Part shown: piece after piece, positions 9,514 to 17,424 of the stretch
Layout: every line of letters starts with the position of its first letter
Position numbering within the stretch: the first letter of the stretch is position 1
The notes under the pieces: generated by a model
Databases searched by the model: none
The model's input: only the letters and a program-made list of their open reading frames with translations
Told to the model about the DNA's origin: nothing
Assembly (NCBI GenBank): GCA_044226365.1
Contig: JBGAHE010000007.1
Location: 1 to 64,000, forward strand
Length of the DNA: 64,000 nucleotides
Reading direction: 5' to 3'
Source: JALHNI01 sp044226365
GTDB lineage: Bacteria > Acidobacteriota > Terriglobia > Bryobacterales > Bryobacteraceae
Position numbers and translations under genes: made by a program

Positions 9514-11849
9514 ATGCGTTTTGCTTTCACCCGTAGTGTGTCCTTACTCCTCTTCGCGTCTTTGGCCCTCGCACAGAATCCGCCCGCGGCCGTCCTTCCC
9601 GCCGGCACGATCCTCCAACTCCGCCTTCTGCAACCCCTCTCCTCTTACACCAGTAAGCCCGGCGAACCGATTCGCGCCGAAGTGATCGCCCCCGTCGAAG
9701 TCGATGGACGTGTCATCCTTCCTCGCCTCACCGCCTTGAGCGGCACCCTCACCAACGTCCACAAAATCGGCCTCGGCTTCTCGCGCGAAACCGCGATGCT
9801 TCACCTCCAGTTCAACCAACTCCAGTACCCGGGCCAGCCCCCGCTCCCCCTCGCCGGCCGCCTCTCCCACCTCGATGACGCCCGCGAACGCGTCGATGAT
9901 CGGGGCCGCATTCGCGGCATCCGCGCCACCGACACCTTCGGCAACACTCTCGCCGGCTTCGCCATCGGCGTCGCTTCCTTCGACCCCATGTCGATGATCT
10001 TCGCCCTCTCCTCCACCACCGCCATCTTCCGCGTGCCGGACTCCTCGATCATCCTGCCCGCCGGCACCGAGTTCAAATTCCGCGTCGAAACCGCTCTGCC
10101 CATCCCCGCGCCCGCCCTCGCTTCTCTTCGCCCCGATCCCTCCGCCTTCCCCGACCCCGCCACCCTCGCGCGTCTCCAACCCCTCGTCCGCGACCTCCCC
10201 TTCCGCACCGAAACCCAAACTGACCGCCAACCCTCGGACCTCATAGCCTCGCCTACCTCGGCACTCAGGAAGCCCTCGAGCGCGCCTTCACCGCCGCCGG
10301 TTGGGTCCGTTCCGACCGCCTCGACGCCAAATCCACCTACGGCGTCATGCGCTCCATCGTCGAAAACCAGGGCTATCGCGCCGCCCCCATGTCCACCCTC
10401 CTCCTGAATGGTCAGGAGCCCGTCCTCACCTACGCCAAAACGCTCAACACCTTCTTCTCCCGCCACCACCTCCGCATCTACGCCCAGCCCACCCCGTTCG
10501 AAGGCCGCGCTCTCTTCACCTCCACCGCTACCTATGACTCCGGCATCGGCTTTGCCACCGCCGCCAAAACCTTCATCCACGTCATCAACGAGAACATCGA
10601 CGAAGAGCGCTCCAAGGTCATCAACGACCTGCTCATCACCGGCTGCGTCGAAGGCGTCAGCTACCTCGACCGTCCCTGGGTTCCGCGCGACGCCAAAAAC
10701 GCCACCGGCGATTCACTCCGCACCGACGGGCGCCTCGCCGTCATCTCTCTCAACGATTGCCAATCCCCGCGCTCCGTTGAGTCAGCCGCCCGCGAATCCG
10801 CCGGCAAGTTGCAGCAAGCCGCCGCTCTCCGCCCCGTGCGCTCCACCGTCCTCACCCTCCGCAACGACCTCTTGCGAGGCAATGTCTTCTATCAAAGCTA
10901 TGCCGGCGTCCGCCTGGCCCATCACTACTTCCAAAGCCGCAACCCCGCCCAGAACCAGGGCCAACCCCGTACCTTCACCTACGCCGGCCAGCGCTTCCTG
11001 ATCGTCGAAGGCGCCGCCAAAACGAAGCCCGACCCCTCGCTCCCCACCGACGCGGGCCTCGAGTTACACACCGCCTCCGAAGCGCATAGCACTCGCCCCA
11101 AGTCCTACGCCCATCGCCTCCTCTTCAGCCTGAGCGGCGGCCTTTCCGGCTATGGCAACCCCCGCTTCTCCACTCAGCCCCTGGACTTCTCCTCCGTCAA
11201 TGACCCCTCGCGCGTCCTCATCCGCTTCGACATCAACACCCACCTCCGCCGCGGCTGGACCATCGCGCCCCACGCCACCATCCATCAGAACCGCTACGTC
11301 TCCCACGAGTTCGGCTACAGCCGCACCAGCACCAACTTCCAGGTCGAGGGCCGCGAGAGCCTCTCCGGCGCCACCCTCGATAGCCGCTCCAAAGCCACCA
11401 TCCGCCGCTTCAACTACAACACCCTCGTTCATCTGCGCCCCAACGGCAGCCGCTTCCGCCCCTATCTCGCCCTCGGACCCGCGCTCCAACTCCTCCACCT
11501 CGCCGACGCCGCCGCTCAAGAGAACCGCTTGCTCCGCTTGGCCGCCCGCGACGTCGCCTTCGTCATCAGCGCCTATAACTTCGGCTCCAAACCGCCCCTC
11601 CAGGGAGGTGGCATCTTCCAGGTCGGCCTCCAGTATGGCGGCGGCGCCCGCTTCCACCTCACCCACCGTGTCTTCCTCCGCGCCGACTTCCGCGAAACCC
11701 TCTCCCGCCAGCCCAATTTCTTCAAAGGCGCCGAAACTGCCCTCTCCGACAGCGGGTCCCCCGACGTCCTGCTCAAGCTCGCCCCGATCGAACGTCACGG
11801 ACTCCTGCGTCATCAAACGGCGACAATGGGAATCGGAGTTGCTTTTTAG
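9514..11849 (+). CDS. LssY_C-domain protein with predicted C-terminal outer-membrane barrel (one frameshift)
   Basis: The protein begins MRFAFTRSVSLLLF with a signal peptide (to about residue 20). A beta-rich domain of about 200 residues follows, then an LssY C-terminal domain that includes 'ALERAFTAAGWVRSDRL' and a run starting 'HHLRIYAQ'. The final 280 residues look like an outer-membrane barrel: alternating strands, paired aromatic residues, and a C-terminal Phe in '...MGIGVAF'. The reading frame breaks between 10236 and 10245. One missing base there would join '...RQPSDL' to 'HSLAYLGTQEALERAF' and give about 778 residues. LssY_C proteins have no settled function; some sit in membrane proteins related to DedA/PAP2. 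A barrel attachment suggests an outer-membrane location. It lies between two MscS genes, and the next gene starts 4 bp later. Confidence 0.7.
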
Positions 11850-11853
11850 CTTC

Positions 11854-12702
11854 GTGAAGTTCCTCACCCAGTTTCGTCTCTCCGGCTGGCTGCTCCTCAC
11901 CGCTCTCGCCTCACCCGGTCAAACGCCGACCCCGGCCCCCATCCCCGCCCCGCAGATCGCCGAGCGCTACACCCAAACCTCCGCCATCCTCCGCGCCGCC
12001 ACCGCCCGCACCGGCGTCGACGCCGCCCTCAACACCATCCGCAAGGATCTGCCCGGCCTGATCATCGGTATCCAGGACCTCTCCTCGTTCACCCACTCCA
12101 GCCTCGCTCTCCCCACCACCAGCGACAGCACGGACTCCTTACGTGCCAACTGGCAGCCCGTGAACACCCAGCTTCAACTCTGGTCCAGTCAACTGCGCGC
12201 CCTCGCCGACCAGCTCGATGCCGACCACCGCGCCATCGTCCGCGAAGAAGCCCTCTGGAACGCCACGCTAAACTCCGCCGACTCCGCCCAGCTCCCCGAC
12301 CCAGTCAAGCTCGTCGTCACCCAAACCTCAAACGCCCTTCGCGCCGCTTCCCCGCCCCTCGCCGATCGCCGCGCTCAAGTCATCGTTCTCCAATCCGAAC
12401 TCGCTGAACAGTCCATCCGCCTTCAGTCCTCCCTCGACGAAATCGACCGTGCCGAGCGCCTCCAGCGCCGCGAACTCTTCTCCTTCGACAGCGTCCCCAT
12501 CTGGCGCTTCCTCGAAGAAGCCGCCTCCCGCAGCGCTGCCCAAGGCAATGCCCGCGGCTTCTTCGAATACTCCGCCCAGTCCCCCCAACTGCGCCATCTC
12601 GCCGCGCTCCAGATCCGCACCTACGTCGCGGCCTTCGTCGCCTCCATCGTCATCGCCTGGATCCTCCTGCGCCTCCTCCGGAAGCGCAACGCCGGCGCCT
12701 AG
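11854..12702 (+). CDS. N-terminal part of a large MscS-family channel, ended by an in-frame amber codon
   Basis: The start is a GTG 4 bp after the LssY-like gene. The product has a signal peptide, a helical periplasmic domain of about 220 residues (coiled-coil-like, as in MscK/YbiO-type channels) and one membrane helix near residues 255-272. It ends '...RKRNAGA' at TAG 12700-12702. The same frame then stays open for another 510 codons and encodes the remaining helices and MscS pore domain, so this is most likely the 5' part of one broken or read-through gene. On its own, the 282-residue product would be a membrane-anchored periplasmic protein without a pore. Confidence 0.65.
   Translation: MKFLTQFRLSGWLLLTALASPGQTPTPAPIPAPQIAERYTQTSAILRAATARTGVDAALNTIRKDLPGLIIGIQDLSSFTHSSLALPTTSDSTDSLRANWQPVNTQLQLWSSQLRALADQLDADHRAIVREEALWNATLNSADSAQLPDPVKLVVTQTSNALRAASPPLADRRAQVIVLQSELAEQSIRLQSSLDEIDRAERLQRRELFSFDSVPIWRFLEEAASRSAAQGNARGFFEYSAQSPQLRHLAALQIRTYVAAFVASIVIAWILLRLLRKRNAGA
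12700..12702 (+). other. In-frame TAG splitting an MscS-family gene
   Basis: The codons read AAC GCC GGC GCC TAG GAA ACC AGT ACG, with coding sequence of the same family and frame on both sides. A single substitution (for example from CAG or GAG) would restore a 793-residue channel. Sequencing error, recent nonsense mutation and stop read-through all remain possible. Confidence 0.8.
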
Positions 12703-14235
12703 GAAACCAGTACGGACCCCAGCCTTCAGGCCCTCGCGCTCGCGCTCCGCCGCCCCGTTTCCTGCGCCGTCTTCCTCGCCGCCGCGCTCAACGCCGCCGT
12801 CCTCTCGGACCCGCCCTCCTGGGCCGTCGCCCTCGCCGGCCTCTCCCTCCTCGTCCCCTCGCTCCGACTCTTGCCCGGCCTCATTGCCAACTCCCTCGAG
12901 CACGCCGTCTACCTCCTGGTCGTCGCCTTCGTCTCCGGCCAGATGCTCGGCATGATTCCCAATTCCTCGGCCTGGTACCGGCCTTCGTGGCTCGCCCTCC
13001 AGGTCGCCACCTCCATCCTGCTCTGGTGGCTGCGCGGCGTTCTCCAGGCCCGCCCCAACGGCCACGGCCTTTGGCTCCCCTTCCTCCGCGTCCTCACCTT
13101 CGTCGGATTAGGCGCTTCGCTCGCCAGCGTCCTCTGCAACGTCTTCGGACTCGTTCAACTGGGCCAGTGGCTCATCCAAAGCGTTCTCGCCAGCTACTAC
13201 ACCGCCGGCATCGTCCGCGGCATTGTCGTCCTGCTCACCGGCCTCCTCGCCGCCGGCCTTCGCGCTGACTCCGTTCAGAACATCCCCGCCCTCGCCACCC
13301 GCAGCGCCGCCATCGAAGCCCGCGTCATGAACACCCTGCGCGTCGTCGCCGCCCTTTCGTTCGTCGCCGTACTGCTCTACGTCGTCGGACTCTGGAACCC
13401 CTTCCAAACCCGCCTCGATGAAGTGCTCGATGCCTCCTTCGCCTTGGGAGCCATCTCCATCAGCCTTCGCCGCCTGTTGGCCTTCGCCTTCGCCATCGTC
13501 CTCGCCTTTTTGATCTCGGCTTCGCTGCGCGTCCTGATGGAAACCACCGTTTATCCTCACACCCACTACCAGCCCGGCGAACGCGACGCCTTCTCCAAGA
13601 TCATTCACTATGGCGTGCTCGTCATTGGCTTCCTGTTCGCCTTTGCCGCCGCCGGCGTCCAGCTTTCGAACATCGCCATCCTCGCCGGCGGCCTCAGCGT
13701 CGGCATCGGCCTCGGCCTTCAGCAACTGGTGAACAACTTCGTCTCCGGCGTGATTCTTTTATTTGAACGCCCACTCCAGGTCGGTGACCTGATCGCCATT
13801 GGCCCCACCACTGGCATCGTGCGCAACATCGGCATGCGCGCTTCGGTGATCCGTACCTTCGACGGCGCCGACGTCACCGTCCCCAACGGCGACCTGCTCT
13901 CCGGCGGCGTCTCCAACTGGTCCCGCGACGATGCCCGCCGCCGTTCCGAAGTCAAAGTCCGTACCTCGCAGGACGCCAACCCCGAGGAAGTCATCCGCAT
14001 TTTGCTGAGCTTGGCCAAAGCTCATCCCGGCATCGCGCAGGATGCCGACATCACCGCTGTCTTCGACGGCTTCGGCGACAACTCCCAGGACTTTACCCTG
14101 CGCTTCTGGACCGAAAAGCCCGTCGCCCTCGCCATCGCCAGCGACATCCGCAGCCAGATCGTGGAAGCGTTTCGCACCGCTCAAATCGAGTTGGCCAAGC
14201 CCGCTTCCCCGCCCTCCGGACCCCGCCCCGCCTAA
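12703..14235 (+). CDS. MscS-family channel, transmembrane and pore part (downstream of amber codon)
   Basis: This stretch continues the frame of the preceding fragment. It encodes about nine or ten membrane helices and then a clear MscS domain: the pore segment containing 'LAGGLSVGIGLGLQQLVNN', the beta-domain 'ERPLQVGDLIAIGPTTG', and 'VPNGDLLSGGVSNWSRDD'. No ATG precedes the first helices. If translated separately it would need a TTG near 12871, which would remove two helices. The second half of the domain is intact to its C-terminus. It is a large YbiO/MscK-like member, different from the 536-residue channel upstream. It ends 7 bp from the convergent PEP-CTERM gene. Confidence 0.65.
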   Translation, partial: ETSTDPSLQALALALRRPVSCAVFLAAALNAAVLSDPPSWAVALAGLSLLVPSLRLLPGLIANSLEHAVYLLVVAFVSGQMLGMIPNSSAWYRPSWLALQVATSILLWWLRGVLQARPNGHGLWLPFLRVLTFVGLGASLASVLCNVFGLVQLGQWLIQSVLASYYTAGIVRGIVVLLTGLLAAGLRADSVQNIPALATRSAAIEARVMNTLRVVAALSFVAVLLYVVGLWNPFQTRLDEVLDASFALGAISISLRRLLAFAFAIVLAFLISASLRVLMETTVYPHTHYQPGERDAFSKIIHYGVLVIGFLFAFAAAGVQLSNIAILAGGLSVGIGLGLQQLVNNFVSGVILLFERPLQVGDLIAIGPTTGIVRNIGMRASVIRTFDGADVTVPNGDLLSGGVSNWSRDDARRRSEVKVRTSQDANPEEVIRILLSLAKAHPGIAQDADITAVFDGFGDNSQDFTLRFWTEKPVALAIASDIRSQIVEAFRTAQIELAKPASPPSGPRPA

Positions 14236-14241
14236 CGCTGC

Positions 14242-14871
14242 CTAACGGCGCCGCCGCTTCACCCAGCCCAATGCCGCCAGCGCCGCGCAGGTCATCCCCA
14301 CCGTCCCGGGCTCGGGCACCGCCGTGCTGTCATTCCGCAGCACAAAGTAGACGTTGTCCACGTCCGACAAAGTCGATGTCTCCGTAAAGCCCGTTCCGTC
14401 ATGGGTCATGAAGAACGCGTTCGACGAACTCCCCACGCCGGGCGGGTCGAAGAAGTTCACTCCGATGTCTCCCCCATTGCTCACGTTCGACACCGACAGC
14501 ATCACGATCACGTTCCCCGGCAGCGCCAGGCCACCCAGATTCGCGAACGTCACCGTCTGCGAAGCCTCACTTCCGATGGAGATGCCCGTGACGGTAAAAT
14601 CGCTGCCGATCTGATTGCCCACCGGCAAACCGATCTCGAAGAAGCGCAACGTGGCATCGAACGTCGCCGTCAGCCCGCCCGCGTTGTAAAACTGCGTATC
14701 CAGGCTGGTCACCGGGGTGGCTCCGCTCAACCGCAGCCGATCTCCAATCTGCGTAAAGCCCCCTGCCGAGTAGAAGGCCGAATAGAACGTGTCGAGCGAC
14801 GAGTTGTCATAAACCACCGCCGCCGGGCTCAGCCCAACCGATAGCGTCAAGAGCAAGAATGTCTTTTTCAT
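14242..14871 (-). CDS. PEP-CTERM sorting-domain secreted protein
   Basis: This is a small exported protein (209 residues) with a Sec signal peptide (1-18), a beta-sandwich-like body rich in Gly, Ser, Asn and Thr, and a C-terminal PEP-CTERM anchor: VPEPGT, then a hydrophobic helix, then WVKRRRR. In the established model the exosortase system recognises and removes this tail, and such proteins are often tied to exopolysaccharide or surface matrix. No exosortase gene is in this window. The start is supported by a GGAAG ribosome-binding site 5 bases upstream of the ATG. The body matches no family I recognise. Confidence 0.85.
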   Translation of the reverse strand: MKKTFLLLTLSVGLSPAAVVYDNSSLDTFYSAFYSAGGFTQIGDRLRLSGATPVTSLDTQFYNAGGLTATFDATLRFFEIGLPVGNQIGSDFTVTGISIGSEASQTVTFANLGGLALPGNVIVMLSVSNVSNGGDIGVNFFDPPGVGSSSNAFFMTHDGTGFTETSTLSDVDNVYFVLRNDSTAVPEPGTVGMTCAALAALGWVKRRRR

Positions 14872-14898
14872 GTTCTTCCCTCCGCAATCCGCGCCGTC

Positions 14899-15492
14899 TT
14901 AGCGGCTTTGGCTCACCACCACCCGCGTGATGTAGCCGAACTGCAATTGCGTGATCCGGGTGAACTGCAGCGTCACCGTCGTCGACTGCCCCGGCAACAG
15001 CTTCCCAATCGTCTTGTAAGGGCTCCCCGTCGGCGGCAGTTCGTTCGTCACTCCGTCCCCGTTCTGCAGCTTCCATCCCGGCGTCAACGAGTCCAGCACC
15101 AGCGCCACGTCATCCCACGTATCCGACTGCGTCGTGTTCGTAATCCGCACCGTTTGCTGCCAATACCCGGTAGACCGGTTCAGCACCGGCGCCCCGCTCG
15201 TGCTCGTGATCATCCCCGTCACGAACGCGCAGGTCGAAATCGCCCGCACCGAACCCTTGCACTTCTCCAGGCACAACGGGTCGTTGTAGCACTGGTCATA
15301 GCAGTTCTGCATGTTGTTGTTGGCCCCGGTCGCGCAGCCGATGATGCACTCCTGAAAGTTGTTGGGGTCGTTGCAACCGTCAAAGCAGGCAATCACGGCG
15401 TTGTCGATACAAGTCTGGTACTGGGCCGCCACCGGCAGCACCGATCCCAGCAGCAGCGTCATGGCAAGAAGAGAGCAGCCCGAACGGGTCAT
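14899..15492 (-). CDS. Secreted protein with four CX3C cysteine pairs
   Basis: I place the start at the ATG at 15492, because a GGAGG lies 8 bases upstream; a longer reading from 15546 lacks such a site. The product (about 197 residues) has a signal peptide ending near 'LPVAAQ', then a compact region with four CX3C pairs (CFDGC, CIIGC, CYDQC, CLEKC) and a few extra cysteines. A beta-rich C-terminal domain of about 110 residues follows, ending '...VVVSQSR'. Repeated CX3C pairs are typical of disulfide-stapled helical hairpins. The C-terminal part resembles a generic late-embryogenesis/FN3-like sandwich, but I cannot assign it. It lies 27 bp upstream of the PEP-CTERM gene on the same strand, so the two may be cotranscribed surface proteins. 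Confidence 0.7.
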   Translation of the reverse strand: MTRSGCSLLAMTLLLGSVLPVAAQYQTCIDNAVIACFDGCNDPNNFQECIIGCATGANNNMQNCYDQCYNDPLCLEKCKGSVRAISTCAFVTGMITSTSGAPVLNRSTGYWQQTVRITNTTQSDTWDDVALVLDSLTPGWKLQNGDGVTNELPPTGSPYKTIGKLLPGQSTTVTLQFTRITQLQFGYITRVVVSQSR

Positions 15493-15627
15493 TTCGCGAA
15501 ACCTCCGAGAAATCATGTCCACAAAACGAGAGCCGTTCCGGGTCACTGGGGGAGGCGGAAAGCGTCGAGAATTCCCATCATCCCACCGGAGTTTTTTTGC
15601 CCCGCCCGCCGGACCATACTCGAACTA

Positions 15628-16080
15628 ATGGAATTGCCGCTCCTGCTTCGCCGCCCCGCCATCGAAGAAGCCCTCGCCGAGGGCCGCGGTCAACAGAAGG
15701 TGATCGTCACCTCGTTCTACCCGCGGGAAGTCCCCCTCACCACCCCCGTCTGGCAAGGCCAAAACGATGCCGGCCAACGCCCGGTCCTCCTCGCCCAGAA
15801 CCTCGAACTCGCCGTCTTCAACGAGCGCGCCCCCCAGGACCGTCACTTCCACCGCCACGCCACCGAGTGCTACACCGTCCTCGCCGGGTCCCTCACCATC
15901 GAAGCCGCCGGCGAGCACTACCCCCTCTCCGCCGGCGACACCCTCGTCCTGCCCCCCGGCATCCCCCACGAAGTCCTTCGCACCACGCCCTTCCTCGCCC
16001 AGGTCATCATCGCCAACTGCTCCGGCCCTACCGACAAATTCCTCGCCCCCCACCCAGAGCCGCCCAGCCCGCGCCGGTAG
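15628..16080 (+). CDS. Small cupin-domain protein
   Basis: The product is 150 residues with a single cupin barrel. Cupin motif 1 is visible as 'DRHFHRHATECYTVLAGS', with two candidate metal-binding histidines, a downstream Glu and the usual glycine. Motif 2 is 'LPPGIPHEV', which supplies the third histidine. This suggests a metal-binding beta barrel, but the substrate is not predictable; members include isomerases, dioxygenases and sugar- or ligand-binding proteins. The long open frame upstream of this ATG is antisense to the cysteine-pattern gene and was not accepted as part of the gene. Neighbours give no functional hint. Confidence 0.75.
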   Translation: MELPLLLRRPAIEEALAEGRGQQKVIVTSFYPREVPLTTPVWQGQNDAGQRPVLLAQNLELAVFNERAPQDRHFHRHATECYTVLAGSLTIEAAGEHYPLSAGDTLVLPPGIPHEVLRTTPFLAQVIIANCSGPTDKFLAPHPEPPSPRR

Positions 16081-16191
16081 CCGCGGGGTACTTACGCCGT
16101 CGCGCGCCCATCCACTCTCAGCTCACCCACGCTCGGCCCAGGAAGGAATGCCGCGGCCAGATACTACAGGCCCTCAGACAGTCGCCACCTG

Positions 16192-16608
16192 CTACTCCCA
16201 CGGATTAATCAGCGCAATCCCGCAAGCCGCAAAGTCACGGACGTTCCTCGTCACCAGCGTCCCGCCGTGGCTGGCCACGATGGCTGCGATCATGGCATCG
16301 AAGGTCTGTATCGCGCGCCCCGATGCTCGAGACCGAGTCATCAAGTCAGCATAGTAATGCGTGGCGCTGACATCAAAAGGCAGTATGCGCGTCGCAAATT
16401 GCCTGCCAAGCAGATGTTCCACCCCCTCCGTCAACGCGTTGCGACGTCCCCCCATCGGCAGGATCGCGCATCCGAAACGGAGTTCCGCAGCCGTGATCGC
16501 CGTCAACCAGGGACGTCCCACCGGCTTTTGGCGGAGGAAGTCAACAACTGCCGGCGCGGGCTTGGGCTTGAAAATCTCCGAGATGACATTGGTGTCGAGG
16601 ACGATCAT
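16192..16608 (-). CDS. FitB/VapC-type PIN-domain toxin
   Basis: This is a predicted Mg2+-dependent ribonuclease toxin of 138 residues. The PIN fold shows the first acidic residue in 'MIVLDTNVISEIFKPKP', a central Glu in 'TAAELRFGCAIL', and the late Asp pair in 'IQTFDAMIAAIVASHG' and 'TRNVRDFAACG'. The 'DTNVISE' opening and 'NPWE'-type ending are typical of the FitB subgroup of VapC toxins. Its start overlaps the antitoxin stop by 4 bases (ATGA), the standard antitoxin-first arrangement. It is probably repressed together with the antitoxin through the operator at 16867-16896. Confidence 0.92.
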   Translation of the reverse strand: MIVLDTNVISEIFKPKPAPAVVDFLRQKPVGRPWLTAITAAELRFGCAILPMGGRRNALTEGVEHLLGRQFATRILPFDVSATHYYADLMTRSRASGRAIQTFDAMIAAIVASHGGTLVTRNVRDFAACGIALINPWE

Positions 16609-16859
16609 TCGTCATCGCCGAATGGCGGCTTACGTTCATCGATCTGGCGGCTGGGCAGCACGAGATCTTCCGCATAGCCAATCTTCGCAAACGTATCACG
16701 CACCTGATCGACCCAATGCTGCTCGCCCCCCTCGCTTGCCACTGCTGCCTGGAGAATCTCTCGAACCTCCTGCTCCATCGACCAGCCATGCTCCGCCGCC
16801 CGCAAGCGCAAACGCTTCTTGGTTTCGTCATCAAGCTGCCGGATGGTCAACGTCGCCAT
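16605..16859 (-). CDS. FitA-like ribbon-helix-helix antitoxin
   Basis: This is an 84-residue antitoxin and DNA-binding autorepressor. The N-terminal ribbon-helix-helix is clear: strand 'MATLTIRQLDD', then helices around 'ETKKRLRLRAAEHG' and 'SMEQEVREILQAAV', which is the FitA-like arrangement. The C-terminal tail (about residues 45-84, acidic, ending 'FGDDE') would wrap the PIN toxin and block its active site. The toxin gene overlaps its end by 4 bases. A compact inverted-repeat region lies directly upstream and should be its operator. Confidence 0.9.
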   Translation of the reverse strand: MATLTIRQLDDETKKRLRLRAAEHGWSMEQEVREILQAAVASEGGEQHWVDQVRDTFAKIGYAEDLVLPSRQIDERKPPFGDDE

Positions 16860-16866
16860 GTTAGGA

Positions 16867-16896
16867 TGATAGCATTGCTGTCATTGCTAGCAATGC
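16867..16896. promoter_or_regulatory. Predicted operator of the FitAB-like pair
   Basis: The 30 bases upstream of the antitoxin hold overlapping symmetry. TGATAGCA (16867-16874) faces TGCTGTCA (16876-16883), matching in 7 of 8 positions. CATTGCTAGCAATG (16882-16895) is a perfect 14-base palindrome. GCATTGCT (16872-16879) also pairs with AGCAATGC (16889-16896). From memory, the Neisseria FitA operator uses a TGATAGCA-type half-site, so the match is suggestive. The position, 7 bases from the antitoxin start, fits autorepression. Confidence 0.65.
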
Positions 16897-17223
16897 CTCC
16901 TTCGCCCTCCAGCTACCGTTCACCCACCAGCGAAAGTCAATTAACTCCCATCCCATCAAATACTTAACCACAGACTGCCACCACCCCGGCTTGCCCGCCC
17001 ATGCTACCCTTAGTCTGTGTGAGCCGCCGCGCCCGGACCCACTCTCCAAAAACCTAAGTCCCATCGAATCAACAACTCCCGGGTTCGTTTCGTCAATTCG
17101 CTCGTTAGGCCCCCCCCAAAACCCCATTCACAACGTTTTCGAAATCCGTAACCCACTGAAAAAGAAGTCACTTCCCCGCCGCGTCCGCCCGGGACCCGCA
17201 CCCTCGCCCTCTATACTCAGGGC
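16897..17223. other. Gene-free stretch between FitA and the HU-like gene
   Basis: These 327 bases are visibly richer in A and T than the flanking genes. They carry short homopolymers, including a C8 tract near 17110. I see no coding signature, tRNA or strong hairpin. The region must hold the promoter of the HU-TIR module. One TTAACCACA resembles a DnaA box with a mismatch but stands alone, so I did not call an origin. Confidence 0.5.
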
Positions 17224-17424
17224 GTGAGAAAAAAAGAGATTGTGCGCCGACTTGCCCACGAGGCGCACCTCACCCCGGCCGTCGCCGCCGACCAAATCGA
17301 CTCGCTCGTCACCCAACTCCTCAAAAAACTCAAAGACGGCCAACCCGCCACCATCCCCGGCATCGGCACCCTGCTCCCCGGCGATGCCATCACCTTCCGT
17401 CCCGAGGAGGCCCCCAAGAAGTGA
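17224..17424 (+). CDS. Short HU/IHF-like DNA-binding protein
   Basis: The product is 66 residues from a GTG start. The N-terminal half matches the two-helix dimerisation region of HU/IHF proteins: a 'KKEIVRRLAHEAHLTP' helix, then 'QIDSLVTQLLKKLKDG'. The short beta segment 'PATIPGIGTLLPGDAITF' stands in for the HU 'GFGTF' hairpin. The DNA-gripping arms are missing, so it is about 25 residues shorter than normal HU and could be a dimer partner rather than a full DNA-bending protein. Its stop overlaps the GTG start of the TIR gene by 4 bases (GTGA), implying translational coupling. The family call is moderately strong; the role is inference. Confidence 0.65.
   Translation: MRKKEIVRRLAHEAHLTPAVAADQIDSLVTQLLKKLKDGQPATIPGIGTLLPGDAITFRPEEAPKK

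Noticed and set aside
16897..17223. Possible replication origin near the skew switch
   Set aside because: Only one imperfect DnaA-box-like word (TTAACCACA) was seen, and there is no dnaA, dnaN or gyrB nearby.
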